Source of the DNA: Bacteroidia bacterium | GTDB lineage: Bacteria > Bacteroidota > Bacteroidia > B-17B0 > Aurantibacillaceae | Assembly: GCA_022841465.1 (NCBI GenBank) | Contig: JALHRL010000001.1 | Span: 62,001-126,000 of the forward strand | DNA: 64,000 bases | Direction of reading: 5' to 3' | Part shown: positions 56,380-64,000 of the stretch, one piece after another | How positions within the stretch are numbered: the first letter of the stretch is position 1 | Layout: the number at the start of each line of letters is the position of its first letter | The notes under the pieces: model-generated | The model's input: the letters and a program-made list of their open reading frames with translations, nothing else | What the model was told of the DNA's origin: nothing | The model's database searches: none | Position numbers and translations under genes: made by a program

Positions 56380-57780
56380 CTAATTTATTTTTTGTAATCG
56401 TGAGTTTTCCTCATCTAGTCGGAAAAGAGAATAACCTAATTTTGTAATCCTATAAATTTCGTTATTTGATATCTCGTTATTTGAATATGCAGTACAATTT
56501 GTATAAAACATAAGCTCGATTGGATTCTTTACATTTATTACAACACATCTACTATCTAGTTTTTCATCAAGCTTTTTATAAAACTTAATATTTTCGGTTT
56601 CACTATTTGTTTTAAAACCAAAATGTGTTCTTTCATAGCAATAGCGAATTGGCAAAAGAATAATTGCGAATAGTAACAACCAACAAAAAAACAAATTAAA
56701 CGTATTTTTCAAAGATTTGATTTTAGACGTCAGGAAAAAGAAAAACTCAGAGGTGATAATAAATAAAGCAGGACATATGAAAGCAATATAGCCTTGCATT
56801 TTAGTTTTAGCTAGTGAAAAGAAAATAACAGGAATAAAAACCCAAATTAGCAAGCTTAATAACTTATAGTCTTTGAATTTATTTTTAAATATTTTGTAAA
56901 TGAAAAACCCTAAAGGGATATAAATAATTTCTGAGTAATTGATCCTTAGTTTTTCTATGTAGTAGAATCTACCACCACCTTGTTCGTCAAGTACTGTTGT
57001 AAAATGAAGCAAATTATATTTATATTCCCAATTAGCTTCTATCGGATAATGATTTAAAATAAATAACTGCCATGGCAATATTATTGCTAGAACGACTAGT
57101 AAACTTGAAACTATTTGGAATGCAATATTTTTTAAACTGGATTTGTAATGAAGTAAGAGTAATACATGTATTGGAATCACAATTAGTGCCGGCAGCCATT
57201 TCGTTAGAATAGCAAATCCTATGAAAGCCCCTGAGAGAATTGCATAAATTAATTGCTGTCTAGACGCATTTAAAAAAGAAAATAAAACTGCAATTTCAAC
57301 AAAAACAATAAATAATGAGTCATAATGATCAGTCGCAATTCGGCCAGAGGCAAGTTCGACGACTAATCCATTAATTGCCATAAAAAATGCGCTTAACAAT
57401 CCAACTTTTTTATTAAAAAAAAGCATACCAATTAGATAGGTTATAACAATTGCACAAGTCGAGAAAATAAGTGAGGGGATGCGTGTGGAAAATTCTGTTA
57501 TTCCAAAACACTTGTAGCTAAACATTATAAACCAAAGCGGTAGAGGTTGTTTATGTAACCATATATTATTTGAATACCATTTTTTATAATCATAAGGTAA
57601 AATAGGACTTTTATACAAAGTAGGTTTTAACGGATTACTAATAAGGTTTTTTGCAACTAAGGCGTGAAAACGTTCATCCCAATTATGTAAAACCGGGTCT
57701 TTTGACAGATTGAAACGCAGAAAAAACCCAATAATGGAAATAATGAGAATTAGAATTAGGTATTTGTGTTTTATAATCAC
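56380..57780 (-). CDS. ArnT/PMT-like GT-C glycosyltransferase (GT39/GT83)
   Basis: A 466-residue polytopic protein with about ten to twelve membrane helices. The first periplasmic loop carries WDERFHALVAKNL, whose Asp-Glu pair is the usual catalytic or metal motif of the PMT_2/ArnT superfamily, and LHKQPLPLWFIM follows. Such enzymes transfer a sugar from a polyprenyl-phosphate donor to a lipid, glycan or protein at the periplasmic face. The acceptor is unknown. Its ATG overlaps the stop of the upstream GH16 gene by four bases, so the two are translationally coupled. Confidence 0.8.
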   Translation of the reverse strand: MIIKHKYLILILIISIIGFFLRFNLSKDPVLHNWDERFHALVAKNLISNPLKPTLYKSPILPYDYKKWYSNNIWLHKQPLPLWFIMFSYKCFGITEFSTRIPSLIFSTCAIVITYLIGMLFFNKKVGLLSAFFMAINGLVVELASGRIATDHYDSLFIVFVEIAVLFSFLNASRQQLIYAILSGAFIGFAILTKWLPALIVIPIHVLLLLHYKSSLKNIAFQIVSSLLVVLAIILPWQLFILNHYPIEANWEYKYNLLHFTTVLDEQGGGRFYYIEKLRINYSEIIYIPLGFFIYKIFKNKFKDYKLLSLLIWVFIPVIFFSLAKTKMQGYIAFICPALFIITSEFFFFLTSKIKSLKNTFNLFFCWLLLFAIILLPIRYCYERTHFGFKTNSETENIKFYKKLDEKLDSRCVVINVKNPIELMFYTNCTAYSNNEISNNEIYRITKLGYSLFRLDEENSRLQKIN

Positions 57781-58994
57781 TTTATTTCTATTATTTCTTC
57801 AATAAGTTGATTGTTAACTGCGGCCTTAAGTTTAATAACTTTTGTTTTATTAGTTACAATAATATATTCGGAATTAGAAGTTGTTTTTTTATTGAAAAGA
57901 GATACTTCATTTGATGAAATTTCAACACTAACTTCATCGGTATTTTTAACTCCAAGTATACGTAAAGATATTTCATTTAATGACAACTGATTTAAAGAAA
58001 TAGTTATAATTTTCGACGTACTAATTTTGTTGTTATAAAAACCTTTTCTTTCCACTTTTAAATTTCCTTCAACGTTCTTGTGTTTGCTTTTATTGGAAAG
58101 TGTTAAATTTTTTGATATTTCATTATAACTAGAAAGCGAATCCAGATTATATATCCTAATATAATCTACATAAAAATTGTTTGGGAAAGGAGTATATTTA
58201 TCAGGGCCTGGTTTAAATGGCCCACCATTTTTTGCAATTCCTGTTCCAGCAGTTAAACACATGGGTATTTCAAATGAATGATTAGAATAGGCTATTAATT
58301 TCCCATTTAAAAACCATTTAATATATTCTTTTGTCCATTCGCCGGCAATTACATTATAACTTTCATTTAACTTTTTATCTACTTTTAACCAATGACCCCA
58401 ACCTTTTCTGTAACCAAACCAACCTTCTTTATAATTAGAACAGCCATTAGGGCAATGTATATCAACGTGAATTGCCTTTTCCTTTTCTCCTTTTAATTCA
58501 AAAAAATCAATTTCATTATTTGGTTTTCCTCCGTACAACCAGAAGGCTGGCCAAATGCCTTTACCTGTTGGCGCTTTAAATTTTATTTCAAAGTAACCAT
58601 ATAAATATTCTTTGTGAGAGTAAAGTAATCCCCCCGAGTATTTAAATAAAAAAGTTTTTGAATCTTTTTTTTGAAGTTTATTTTTAGCAAGTGCGGCCGA
58701 ATCAATTTCCCAGTCGGCCAGTGTAACCCAGCTTTCTTCATTTTTAATAGCGAATTGGATAACTCCATCATTGAAAGTTATGTTACTATCAGTATAAACA
58801 ATATCCTGACTTATTACTGCTCTGCTCCATGGAAGTGTAGTTCTCCATTTGCTCTTATCTACTTTGTCATTGTTAAACTCATCACCATCAAAATAATTCC
58901 ATTTGGTAATTTTTTCACCATCAATTTGCCACAGATATTGAGATTTTAGGATACAAGAAAAAAGTAAGAGTAATAGAAAATAAGGTTTTTTCAT
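57777..58994 (-). CDS. GH16-family glycoside hydrolase
   Basis: A 405-residue protein with a signal peptide or lipoprotein-like N-terminus (MKKPYFLLLLLFSC; the Cys14 is a possible lipid site). The GH16 domain covers about 30-290. It includes the lead-in GIWPAFWLYGG and the catalytic motif EIDFFE (Glu161, Asp163, Glu166), and IRIYNLDSL at its end. A C-terminal region of about 110 residues has beta character and no Por domain, so the protein may be periplasmic or lipid-anchored rather than type IX-secreted. It starts three bases after the lepA stop (TAAGGAATGA), and its stop overlaps the GT gene. Confidence 0.85.
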   Translation of the reverse strand: MKKPYFLLLLLFSCILKSQYLWQIDGEKITKWNYFDGDEFNNDKVDKSKWRTTLPWSRAVISQDIVYTDSNITFNDGVIQFAIKNEESWVTLADWEIDSAALAKNKLQKKDSKTFLFKYSGGLLYSHKEYLYGYFEIKFKAPTGKGIWPAFWLYGGKPNNEIDFFELKGEKEKAIHVDIHCPNGCSNYKEGWFGYRKGWGHWLKVDKKLNESYNVIAGEWTKEYIKWFLNGKLIAYSNHSFEIPMCLTAGTGIAKNGGPFKPGPDKYTPFPNNFYVDYIRIYNLDSLSSYNEISKNLTLSNKSKHKNVEGNLKVERKGFYNNKISTSKIITISLNQLSLNEISLRILGVKNTDEVSVEISSNEVSLFNKKTTSNSEYIIVTNKTKVIKLKAAVNNQLIEEIIEIK

Positions 58995-58997
58995 TCC

Positions 58998-60788
58998 TTA
59001 ATCATTTAATTTTAAAACCGCCATAAATGCGCTTTGCGGAATTTCTACATTTCCCACCTGCTTCATGCGTTTTTTACCTTCTTTTTGTTTTTCCAATAAT
59101 TTACGTTTACGCGAAATATCACCACCGTAACATTTTGCAGTTACATCTTTACGCATGGCGCTTATGGTTTCGCGTGCAATAATTTTTGAACCAATTGCAG
59201 CTTGAATAGGAATTTCAAATTGTTGTTTCGGAATTAATTCTTTTAATTTCTCGCATATTTTTTTTCCGAAGTTATACGAATTGCTTCTGTGTATTAAACA
59301 CGATAAAGCATCTACAGGATCTCCTTTTAAAAGTATATCTAACTTCACCAAATCAGAATCGCGCATACCAATTGGATGATAATCAAACGAAGCATATCCT
59401 TTAGAAATAGATTTTAAACGATCAAAAAAATCAAACACCACTTCTCCTAAAGGCATTTCAAATACAAGTTCAACTCTATCTGCCGTTAAATAATTTTGTG
59501 TTACAATTTGTCCGCGTTTTTCAATACACAAACTCATCACCGGGCCAATAAATTCTGATTTGGTAATAATGTTTGCCTTAATATATGGCTCTTCAATATT
59601 TTCTATTAATACCGGATCTGGCAAATCACTTGGGTTGTTTACGGTAATAACATCTCCATTTGTTTTATGCGCAAGGTACGATACGTTGGGTACGGTAGTA
59701 ATTACCGTCATGTTAAACTCACGCTCTAAACGTTCTTGCACAATTTCCATGTGCAACATTCCTAAAAAGCCACATCTAAATCCAAAACCTAAGGCTAAAG
59801 AAGATTCGGGTTCCCAGGTTAATGATGCATCGTTTAACTGCAACTTCTCCATGCTGTAACGCAACTCTTCAAAATCTTCTGTATCTACCGGATAAATACC
59901 TGCAAACACCATGGGTTTTACTTCTTCAAAACCGTGTATGCCTTCGGTGCATGGTCTGTCAAAATGCGTAATGGTATCGCCTACTTTTACTTCTTTAGCG
60001 CTTTTAATTCCTGAAATAATATAACCTACATCGCCGGTGCTAAGCACAGGGCGCGGCTCGGGTTTTAATTTTAGCACACCAATTTCATCGGCATTGTAAA
60101 CAGAACCGGTATTTACAAATTTTACTTTATCGCCTTTTTTAATGGTACCGTTGGTAATTTTAAAATAAGCAATAATACCGCGGAACGAATTAAAAATACT
60201 ATCAAAAATTAATGCTTGCAAAGGTGCTTCCGGATCGCCAACAGGCGGTTTTACTCTTTCAATAATTGCCGCTAAAATTTCTTCAATACCCATACCGGTT
60301 TTTCCGCTGGCAGGAATAATAGAATCTCTTTCGCAACCAATTAAATCAATAATTTGATCTTTCACTACTTCAGGCTCTGCGCTTGGCAAATCCATTTTAT
60401 TTAAAATAGGAATAATGGTTAAATCATGCTCTAAGGCCAAATATAAATTAGAAATAGTTTGCGCTTGTATACCTTGTGCAGCATCAACAATTAATAGGGC
60501 ACCTTCGCATGCAGCAATAGAACGAGAAACTTCGTAACTAAAATCAACGTGGCCGGGAGTATCAATTAAGTTTAAAATAAATTTTTCGCCTTTGTAGGTG
60601 TACTCCATTTGAATAGCATGGCTTTTAATGGTAATACCGCGTTCTTTTTCCAAATCCATATCATCCAGCACCTGTGCTTCCATTTCTCTGCTGGTAATGG
60701 TTTTGGTAAACTCTAAAAGGCGATCGGCAAGGGTGCTTTTACCGTGATCAATATGTGCAATAATACAAAAGTTGCGAATGTGCTTCAT
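58998..60788 (-). CDS. lepA: Elongation factor 4 (LepA)
   Basis: A 596-residue translational GTPase from the ATG at 60788, which gives the family start [19 protein letters not shown]; the upstream TTG would add five residues. G1 is AHIDHGKST, the DTPGHVDF G3 and NKMDLPSA G4 follow, and the C-terminal LepA-specific domain ends [16 protein letters not shown]. It binds ribosomes and affects initiation or back-translocation under stress. A promoter of the TTG-N18-TATTTTTG type precedes it. There is no terminator between it and the GH16 gene directly downstream, implying shared transcription. Confidence 0.97.
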   Translation of the reverse strand: MKHIRNFCIIAHIDHGKSTLADRLLEFTKTITSREMEAQVLDDMDLEKERGITIKSHAIQMEYTYKGEKFILNLIDTPGHVDFSYEVSRSIAACEGALLIVDAAQGIQAQTISNLYLALEHDLTIIPILNKMDLPSAEPEVVKDQIIDLIGCERDSIIPASGKTGMGIEEILAAIIERVKPPVGDPEAPLQALIFDSIFNSFRGIIAYFKITNGTIKKGDKVKFVNTGSVYNADEIGVLKLKPEPRPVLSTGDVGYIISGIKSAKEVKVGDTITHFDRPCTEGIHGFEEVKPMVFAGIYPVDTEDFEELRYSMEKLQLNDASLTWEPESSLALGFGFRCGFLGMLHMEIVQERLEREFNMTVITTVPNVSYLAHKTNGDVITVNNPSDLPDPVLIENIEEPYIKANIITKSEFIGPVMSLCIEKRGQIVTQNYLTADRVELVFEMPLGEVVFDFFDRLKSISKGYASFDYHPIGMRDSDLVKLDILLKGDPVDALSCLIHRSNSYNFGKKICEKLKELIPKQQFEIPIQAAIGSKIIARETISAMRKDVTAKCYGGDISRKRKLLEKQKEGKKRMKQVGNVEIPQSAFMAVLKLND

Positions 60789-60811
60789 CTCTCTAAATCT
60801 CAAATAGAGTG

Positions 60812-60840
60812 CAAAAATAGCAATTTTAAGGCTGCAACAA
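60812..60840 (-). promoter_or_regulatory. lepA promoter (TTG-N18-TATTTTTG)
   Basis: The minus strand has a TTG at 60838-60840, 18 bases, then TATTTTTG (60812-60819), followed by CAC. The same -7 sequence and spacer occur before tig. It lies 23 bases before the lepA ATG. Confidence 0.6.
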
Positions 60841-60854
60841 AGCAGTTAAAGGTA

Positions 60855-61937
60855 TTAAAGGCGCTTAAACAAGCCTTTTATATAATCAATGGTCGCAATT
60901 TCTTTGTAATTATCTCCAAAGGCATGGTTCCACATAAAGGGTAGGTTGTAGCTAACCGTTGCCATGGCGGTTAAGGTAGCATCATCCCAGTCTTTGTTTA
61001 AATTTTGAGGAAGCTCAATCTGGTGTTTTTTAATCATTTGCTTAAACTCTGCTACACCTGTTGGGTAAATATCTTCCAGGTGCTGAAAAATAACGCAATT
61101 GGCGTAGCAATGGCGTGTGCCGTGTATTTTAGAGAGGCCATAACTTAAGGCATGGCAAACTCCAACTTCGCTATAAGTTAAACTTAAGCCACCCATTAAA
61201 GAGGCCACCATTAATTTATCATCGTTATCGGGTGTTTGTCCGCTTTTTTCGTTTAAATAAACTTCGCGACAAAGCTCCAGGGCTTTATCGCCATAGGCTA
61301 AACTAAAGGCATTGTTTCTAATTCCGTTGTGTGATTCAATGCAATGGATGTAGGTATCCATACCGGTATAAAACCACCAATCGCGGGGTACGGAGGTAAT
61401 TAATTCGGGGTCTAAAATAACCTGGTTAAAAACGGTCCAATCGCACTTTAAGCCTAATTTTTTTTCGGGGCCGGTTAAAACGGCTGTCATAGATACCTCT
61501 GCGCCGGTACCGCTAATGGTGGGCACGCCCAGGTGGTAAATGCCCGGTTTTTTTATAAGATTTAAACCTTGGTATAAGGTTGATGAGCCTTCGTTGGTAA
61601 GCATTAACGATAAAGCTTTGGCAATATCCATAATACTTCCGCCGCCAATACCAATAACGCCACTAGGCAAACCTTTTTTAGCAAGAATTTCATCGCGTAA
61701 TAAATCTATTTGTTCGGTGGTAGGTTCGTGCGGGTCAACATCAATGTAGTAAATTAAATCTTCGGCTTTGTTTTGTAATTTATTGCTTAAAGTTTTTCCT
61801 TTAAAGTAATTATCTACCACGTAAACAAAATAGTTTTTATTTTCTTTGCGAATGGGTTCAACAGTTTCTGCTAATTGGTTAAAGGCACCTCGGCCGTAAG
61901 TAACCTTATCAATATTTTTAAAATTTTTGTGTTGCAT
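60855..61937 (-). CDS. kdnB: KdnB-like iron-type dehydrogenase (probable 3-deoxy-octulosonate 8-oxidase)
   Basis: A 360-residue dehydrogenase of the DHQ-synthase-like/iron alcohol dehydrogenase fold. NAD-binding GIGGGSIMDIAKA (about 96-108) is followed by PTISGTGAEVS and likely metal ligands Asp194, His198, His262 and a His in IHGTRH. The motifs YQGLNLIKKPGIYHLG, TGPEKKLGLK, WWFYTGMD, IHCIES and SEVGVCHALSYGLS resemble KdnB of Shewanella. KdnB oxidises Kdo at C8 before KdnA aminates it to 8-amino-Kdo. No kdnA is next to it. lepA follows 66 bases later under its own promoter. Confidence 0.72.
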   Translation of the reverse strand: MQHKNFKNIDKVTYGRGAFNQLAETVEPIRKENKNYFVYVVDNYFKGKTLSNKLQNKAEDLIYYIDVDPHEPTTEQIDLLRDEILAKKGLPSGVIGIGGGSIMDIAKALSLMLTNEGSSTLYQGLNLIKKPGIYHLGVPTISGTGAEVSMTAVLTGPEKKLGLKCDWTVFNQVILDPELITSVPRDWWFYTGMDTYIHCIESHNGIRNNAFSLAYGDKALELCREVYLNEKSGQTPDNDDKLMVASLMGGLSLTYSEVGVCHALSYGLSKIHGTRHCYANCVIFQHLEDIYPTGVAEFKQMIKKHQIELPQNLNKDWDDATLTAMATVSYNLPFMWNHAFGDNYKEIATIDYIKGLFKRL

Positions 61938-61954
61938 GGTTTTTATTGAAGCAG

Positions 61955-61962
61955 CAAATTTA
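61955..61962 (-). promoter_or_regulatory. -7 box TAAATTTG before the KdnB-like gene
   Basis: TAAATTTG on the minus strand matches TAnnTTTG, 17 bases before the ATG at 61937. The nearest TTG is only 13 bases further upstream, so the pair is imperfect. Confidence 0.35.
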
Positions 61963-62012
61963 CGAATATTTAATGCAAGAGCATCTTGATTTGTAAAATG
62001 GCGGGTTAAAAC

Positions 62013-62390
62013 TTAAACAAACGTTTTCAACCACTCAATTGCTTTTTCTTTTTCCGTAAAAATCCGTGTAGGCACAAGTGGCCTATTAAATTTAATGTAA
62101 AACTGAATTAAAATTTTTTGCGCTAAGGTATTTACCAAGAAGGCCTCGGCTTTAGAGTATTCTAGCGATTCTTCGCTTGCCATAAATTCTCGTGCTTCTG
62201 GTGTAACTGAAGTAAAAGCACCACCTATAATTAATACCGGAACTTTTTTTCCACCGCTTAATTCACCAAATGCTTTTACGTTTTCTTTGGTACAATCTAT
62301 GGTGTACTCATGCTCATCACTCGTGTATAATTCTAAAATGCCATCGTCTCTTAAAATAATGGTAGAGTGACTTAAAACTATTTTGTTCAT
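62013..62390 (-). CDS. STAS/SpoIIAA-like small protein
   Basis: A 125-residue soluble protein with the pattern of small STAS/SpoIIAA-like domains: IILRDDGILEL near the start, then PVLIIGGAFTSVTPEAREF, and the C-terminal phrase PTRIFTEKEKAIEWLKTF. Bacteroidota often carry such short proteins of unknown role. There are 75 bases between its stop and the KdnB-like gene. Confidence 0.55.
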   Translation of the reverse strand: MNKIVLSHSTIILRDDGILELYTSDEHEYTIDCTKENVKAFGELSGGKKVPVLIIGGAFTSVTPEAREFMASEESLEYSKAEAFLVNTLAQKILIQFYIKFNRPLVPTRIFTEKEKAIEWLKTFV

Positions 62391-62481
62391 TTAATAAAAC
62401 TATTTTAGAGTTGCAGAACAGGTAAATAATTAAAAGGGCAAAAACAAAATTTTACTTTTGTTTTAGGGGTAAGTGCAAATA

Positions 62482-63225
62482 TTATTTTGTATAAAGTTCT
62501 TCTACCTTATTCCAGTTGATAAGGCTCCACCAATTTTCTATGTACTCAACGCGTTTGTTTTGATACTTAAGGTAATATGCATGTTCCCATACATCAAGCG
62601 CCAATAAAGGAGTTCCGCGTTCGTAATCTAATTGCATTAAGGGGTTATCTTGGTTAGCCGTTGTTACAATTTTTAATTTGCCTTCTTTAGTTTTTATTAA
62701 CCAACACCAACCGCTGCCAAATATTTTTAAAGATTTATCAGAAAATTCTTTTTTAAAATTTTCAAACGATTTAAATTCAGCAACAATTGCCTTTGCAATG
62801 TTTCCTTCAGACAGGTTAGCGTAACCTTCGGGGTTGGGGCGTAACATTGTCCAGAATAAAGAGTGATTATAATGTCCCCCTAAATTATTTCTTATAACTG
62901 CCGATGTAAATTTATCTACATGGGTACACTTTATTTCATCAGGGCTTAAGTAATCAATATTGGTAGATGGAGTTTCGTTCAGTTTATTTACGTATGCCTG
63001 ATGGTGTTTTGTATGATGAATTTCCATCGTTTGTTTATCAATAAATGGCTCTAAGTCTCCATAGCCATAAGGTAACGCTGGCAAAGTAAATTTTTCAGAA
63101 AGATTTAAAGAAGAAGAAATTTTTTCAACGGCATTTATTTTTTCTTCGCCAATTAATCCTTTGCCAAGGCCAATTAAACCAAGCAAGGCACCTTTTTTTA
63201 AAAAATCTCTTCTGTTATTGCTCAT
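62482..63225 (-). CDS. Exported Fe/Mn superoxide dismutase with Tat signal
   Basis: A 247-residue SOD. The N-terminus carries a twin-arginine signal (RRDFLKK, then GALLGLIGLG), unusual for this normally cytoplasmic family. The likely metal ligands are His70 (MEIHHTKHH), His121 (GGHYNHSLFW), Asp211 and His215 (DVWEHAYYLKYQN). Gln192 in the ANQDNPL segment is the Mn-type signature, and GSGWCWL is present; Fe or cambialistic use cannot be excluded. It converts superoxide to peroxide, here probably in the periplasm. Its ATG follows directly on the BCCP stop, without any gap. Confidence 0.9.
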   Translation of the reverse strand: MSNNRRDFLKKGALLGLIGLGKGLIGEEKINAVEKISSSLNLSEKFTLPALPYGYGDLEPFIDKQTMEIHHTKHHQAYVNKLNETPSTNIDYLSPDEIKCTHVDKFTSAVIRNNLGGHYNHSLFWTMLRPNPEGYANLSEGNIAKAIVAEFKSFENFKKEFSDKSLKIFGSGWCWLIKTKEGKLKIVTTANQDNPLMQLDYERGTPLLALDVWEHAYYLKYQNKRVEYIENWWSLINWNKVEELYTK

Positions 63226-63735
63226 TTAAAACTGAATTAGCAATTGGTTTTTTTCTACTGCATTTCCTTTTTGCACAGCAATTTTTTTTACAATACCATC
63301 TGCGGGGCTCTTTAGCATGTTTTCCATTTTCATGGCTTCTAACACTAATAGCACATCGCCTTTTTTCACTTCGCTACCTTCGTTCACCAAAATATTTAAA
63401 ACCATACCGGGCATTGGTGCTTTTATTTGGTTTATTTTTTTACTTGCGCTAGAATCCATTCCAAGGCTTTGTAAAAGGGTATCGTATTTATCTTTTAATT
63501 CAAGCGTGTACTTAATAGAATTTATTTTAAGTACCATTGTTTTTTCGGCAGCATTTAATTTAACCACATCAATATTGTAAGAACTATTGTTGTAAATTAA
63601 ATGGTATTGATAATCGTTTATCTTAATAAAATCGCCTTTTATTAATTGTTCGTTTAAACTTCCTTCAAATAATGTGTCGTTTAATTTAATATCTGTTTTA
63701 AACGAATTGCTGTTGTTAACCTTTACATTATACAT
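63226..63735 (-). CDS. Biotin carboxyl carrier-type protein
   Basis: A 169-residue protein with a C-terminal biotinyl/lipoyl domain. It begins at KAPMPGMV, carries the biotinylation site Lys136 in EAMKM and ends VEKNQLLIQF. The N-terminal half has no recognised domain but is common in acyl-CoA carboxylase biotin-carrier subunits of Bacteroidota. Partner carboxylase subunits are not in the window. It is immediately followed by the SOD gene and preceded by a TAAATTTG box four bases before the ATG and by a terminator of the next gene upstream. Confidence 0.82.
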   Translation of the reverse strand: MYNVKVNNSNSFKTDIKLNDTLFEGSLNEQLIKGDFIKINDYQYHLIYNNSSYNIDVVKLNAAEKTMVLKINSIKYTLELKDKYDTLLQSLGMDSSASKKINQIKAPMPGMVLNILVNEGSEVKKGDVLLVLEAMKMENMLKSPADGIVKKIAVQKGNAVEKNQLLIQF

Positions 63736-63739
63736 GACA

Positions 63740-63747
63740 CAAATTTA
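63740..63747 (-). promoter_or_regulatory. TAAATTTG box 4 bases before the biotin carrier gene
   Basis: The minus strand reads TAAATTTG, TGTC, ATG. It matches TAnnTTTG, with an almost absent leader. The nearest TTG is 11 bases further upstream. Confidence 0.35.
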
Positions 63748-63762
63748 GCACTAATATGCAAT

Positions 63763-63790
63763 AAAAAACCCCCGGTGTTTTACCGAGGGC
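63763..63790 (-). terminator. Terminator of the partial secreted protein gene
   Basis: On the minus strand CCCTCGGT, loop TAAAAC, ACCGGGGG with a G-U pair, then TTTTTTATTG. It lies 22 bases beyond the stop at 63812 and separates that gene from the biotin carrier gene. Confidence 0.8.
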
Positions 63791-63811
63791 TTCTTTTTAA
63801 TATCTTTTAGG

Positions 63812-64000
63812 TTACTTCTTTACAAATTCACCCATTTTGTTGTCGTAATTCAGAAAATAACCACCTTTAGGTAAATTGCTAACATCTATTTTATCGCCAA
63901 ATCCTTTTTTAACCACGTTACCATATTGGTCGTAAATTTCGTACATGGTTTCAATTGGTTTTCCTTTTGAAACAAAGTTAATATCTGTTTTAGCTTTTAT
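63812..64000 (-). CDS. C-terminus of a secreted protein with Por-type domain (partial)
   Basis: The last 62 codons of a gene that enters from the right edge on the minus strand. The segment MYEIYDQYGNVVKKG then IDVSNLPKGGYFLNY resembles the type IX C-terminal sorting domain of Bacteroidota. The stop is followed by a strong terminator. The rest of the protein lies outside the window. Confidence 0.6.
   Translation of the reverse strand: MKAKTDINFVSKGKPIETMYEIYDQYGNVVKKGFGDKIDVSNLPKGGYFLNYDNKMGEFVKK

Noticed and set aside
53197-58994. Glycan region as a horizontally acquired island
   Set aside because: I saw no integrase, tRNA, transposase or flanking repeats, and no clear change of base composition by eye. 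A codon-usage calculation would be needed.

Overview
The window looks like chromosomal DNA of an AT-rich member of the Bacteroidota, probably Flavobacteriales-like. The evidence is consistent across the window: type IX secretion and gliding components (GldN, a PorT-like barrel), Por-type and CHU_C C-terminal domains on secreted proteins, many signal peptides with Gln just after the predicted cleavage site, A-rich rather than Shine-Dalgarno start regions, and promoter-like TAnnTTTG boxes with an upstream TTG. No tRNA, rRNA, CRISPR array, insertion sequence or prophage was recognised.

Layout. 0-6.6 kb: a histidine kinase and response regulator pair, a lipoprotein, a large MORN-repeat protein, trigger factor and a small exported protein, all on the minus strand. 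6.9-12.4 kb: a ComM-type AAA+ ATPase, a TPR histidine kinase and a Kup potassium transporter. 12.6-22 kb: a gliding-motility-type C-terminal-domain protein, an RsmB-like rRNA methyltransferase, a rhodanese, a Bax-inhibitor-1 protein, a short THX ribosomal protein gene on the opposite strand, rnpA, ctpA and a DUF2142 membrane protein. 22-30 kb: EngB, an OlsB/GlsB-like acyltransferase, purQ, a TolC-family protein and polA. 30-36.7 kb: a stand-alone gldN, a lipoprotein resembling glutaminyl cyclase behind cysS, two tandem MORN-repeat paralogues and SDR-type threonine dehydrogenase. 36.8-41 kb: trhO, a lipoprotein and the tyrosine-catabolic genes hmgA and hpd. 41-53 kb: cell-envelope genes (amidase, LptD, thioredoxin-like protein, barrel proteins, AsmA, PorT). 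53-59 kb: two GH16-type glycoside hydrolases, a tail-fibre-like protein and an ArnT/PMT-like glycosyltransferase. 59-64 kb: lepA, a KdnB-like dehydrogenase, a STAS-like protein, a Tat-type superoxide dismutase, a biotin carrier protein and the C-terminus of a further secreted protein.

How the genes fit together. The common theme is the cell envelope: export (PorT, GldN), outer-membrane assembly (LptD, AsmA), LPS sugar chemistry (KdnB), glycan assembly and cleavage (glycosyltransferase, GH16, DUF2142) and maturation of exported proteins (glutaminyl cyclase, CtpA). The parts most worth a second look are the glycan genes placed directly behind lepA, the KdnB homologue without KdnA, the orphan GldN, the glutaminyl cyclase set among many Q-type signal peptides, and two start-site features: frequent TTG starts and promoter boxes only a few bases from start codons. 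I do not see a clearly new defence or mobile system. All functions were read by eye from sequence; no database search was run.
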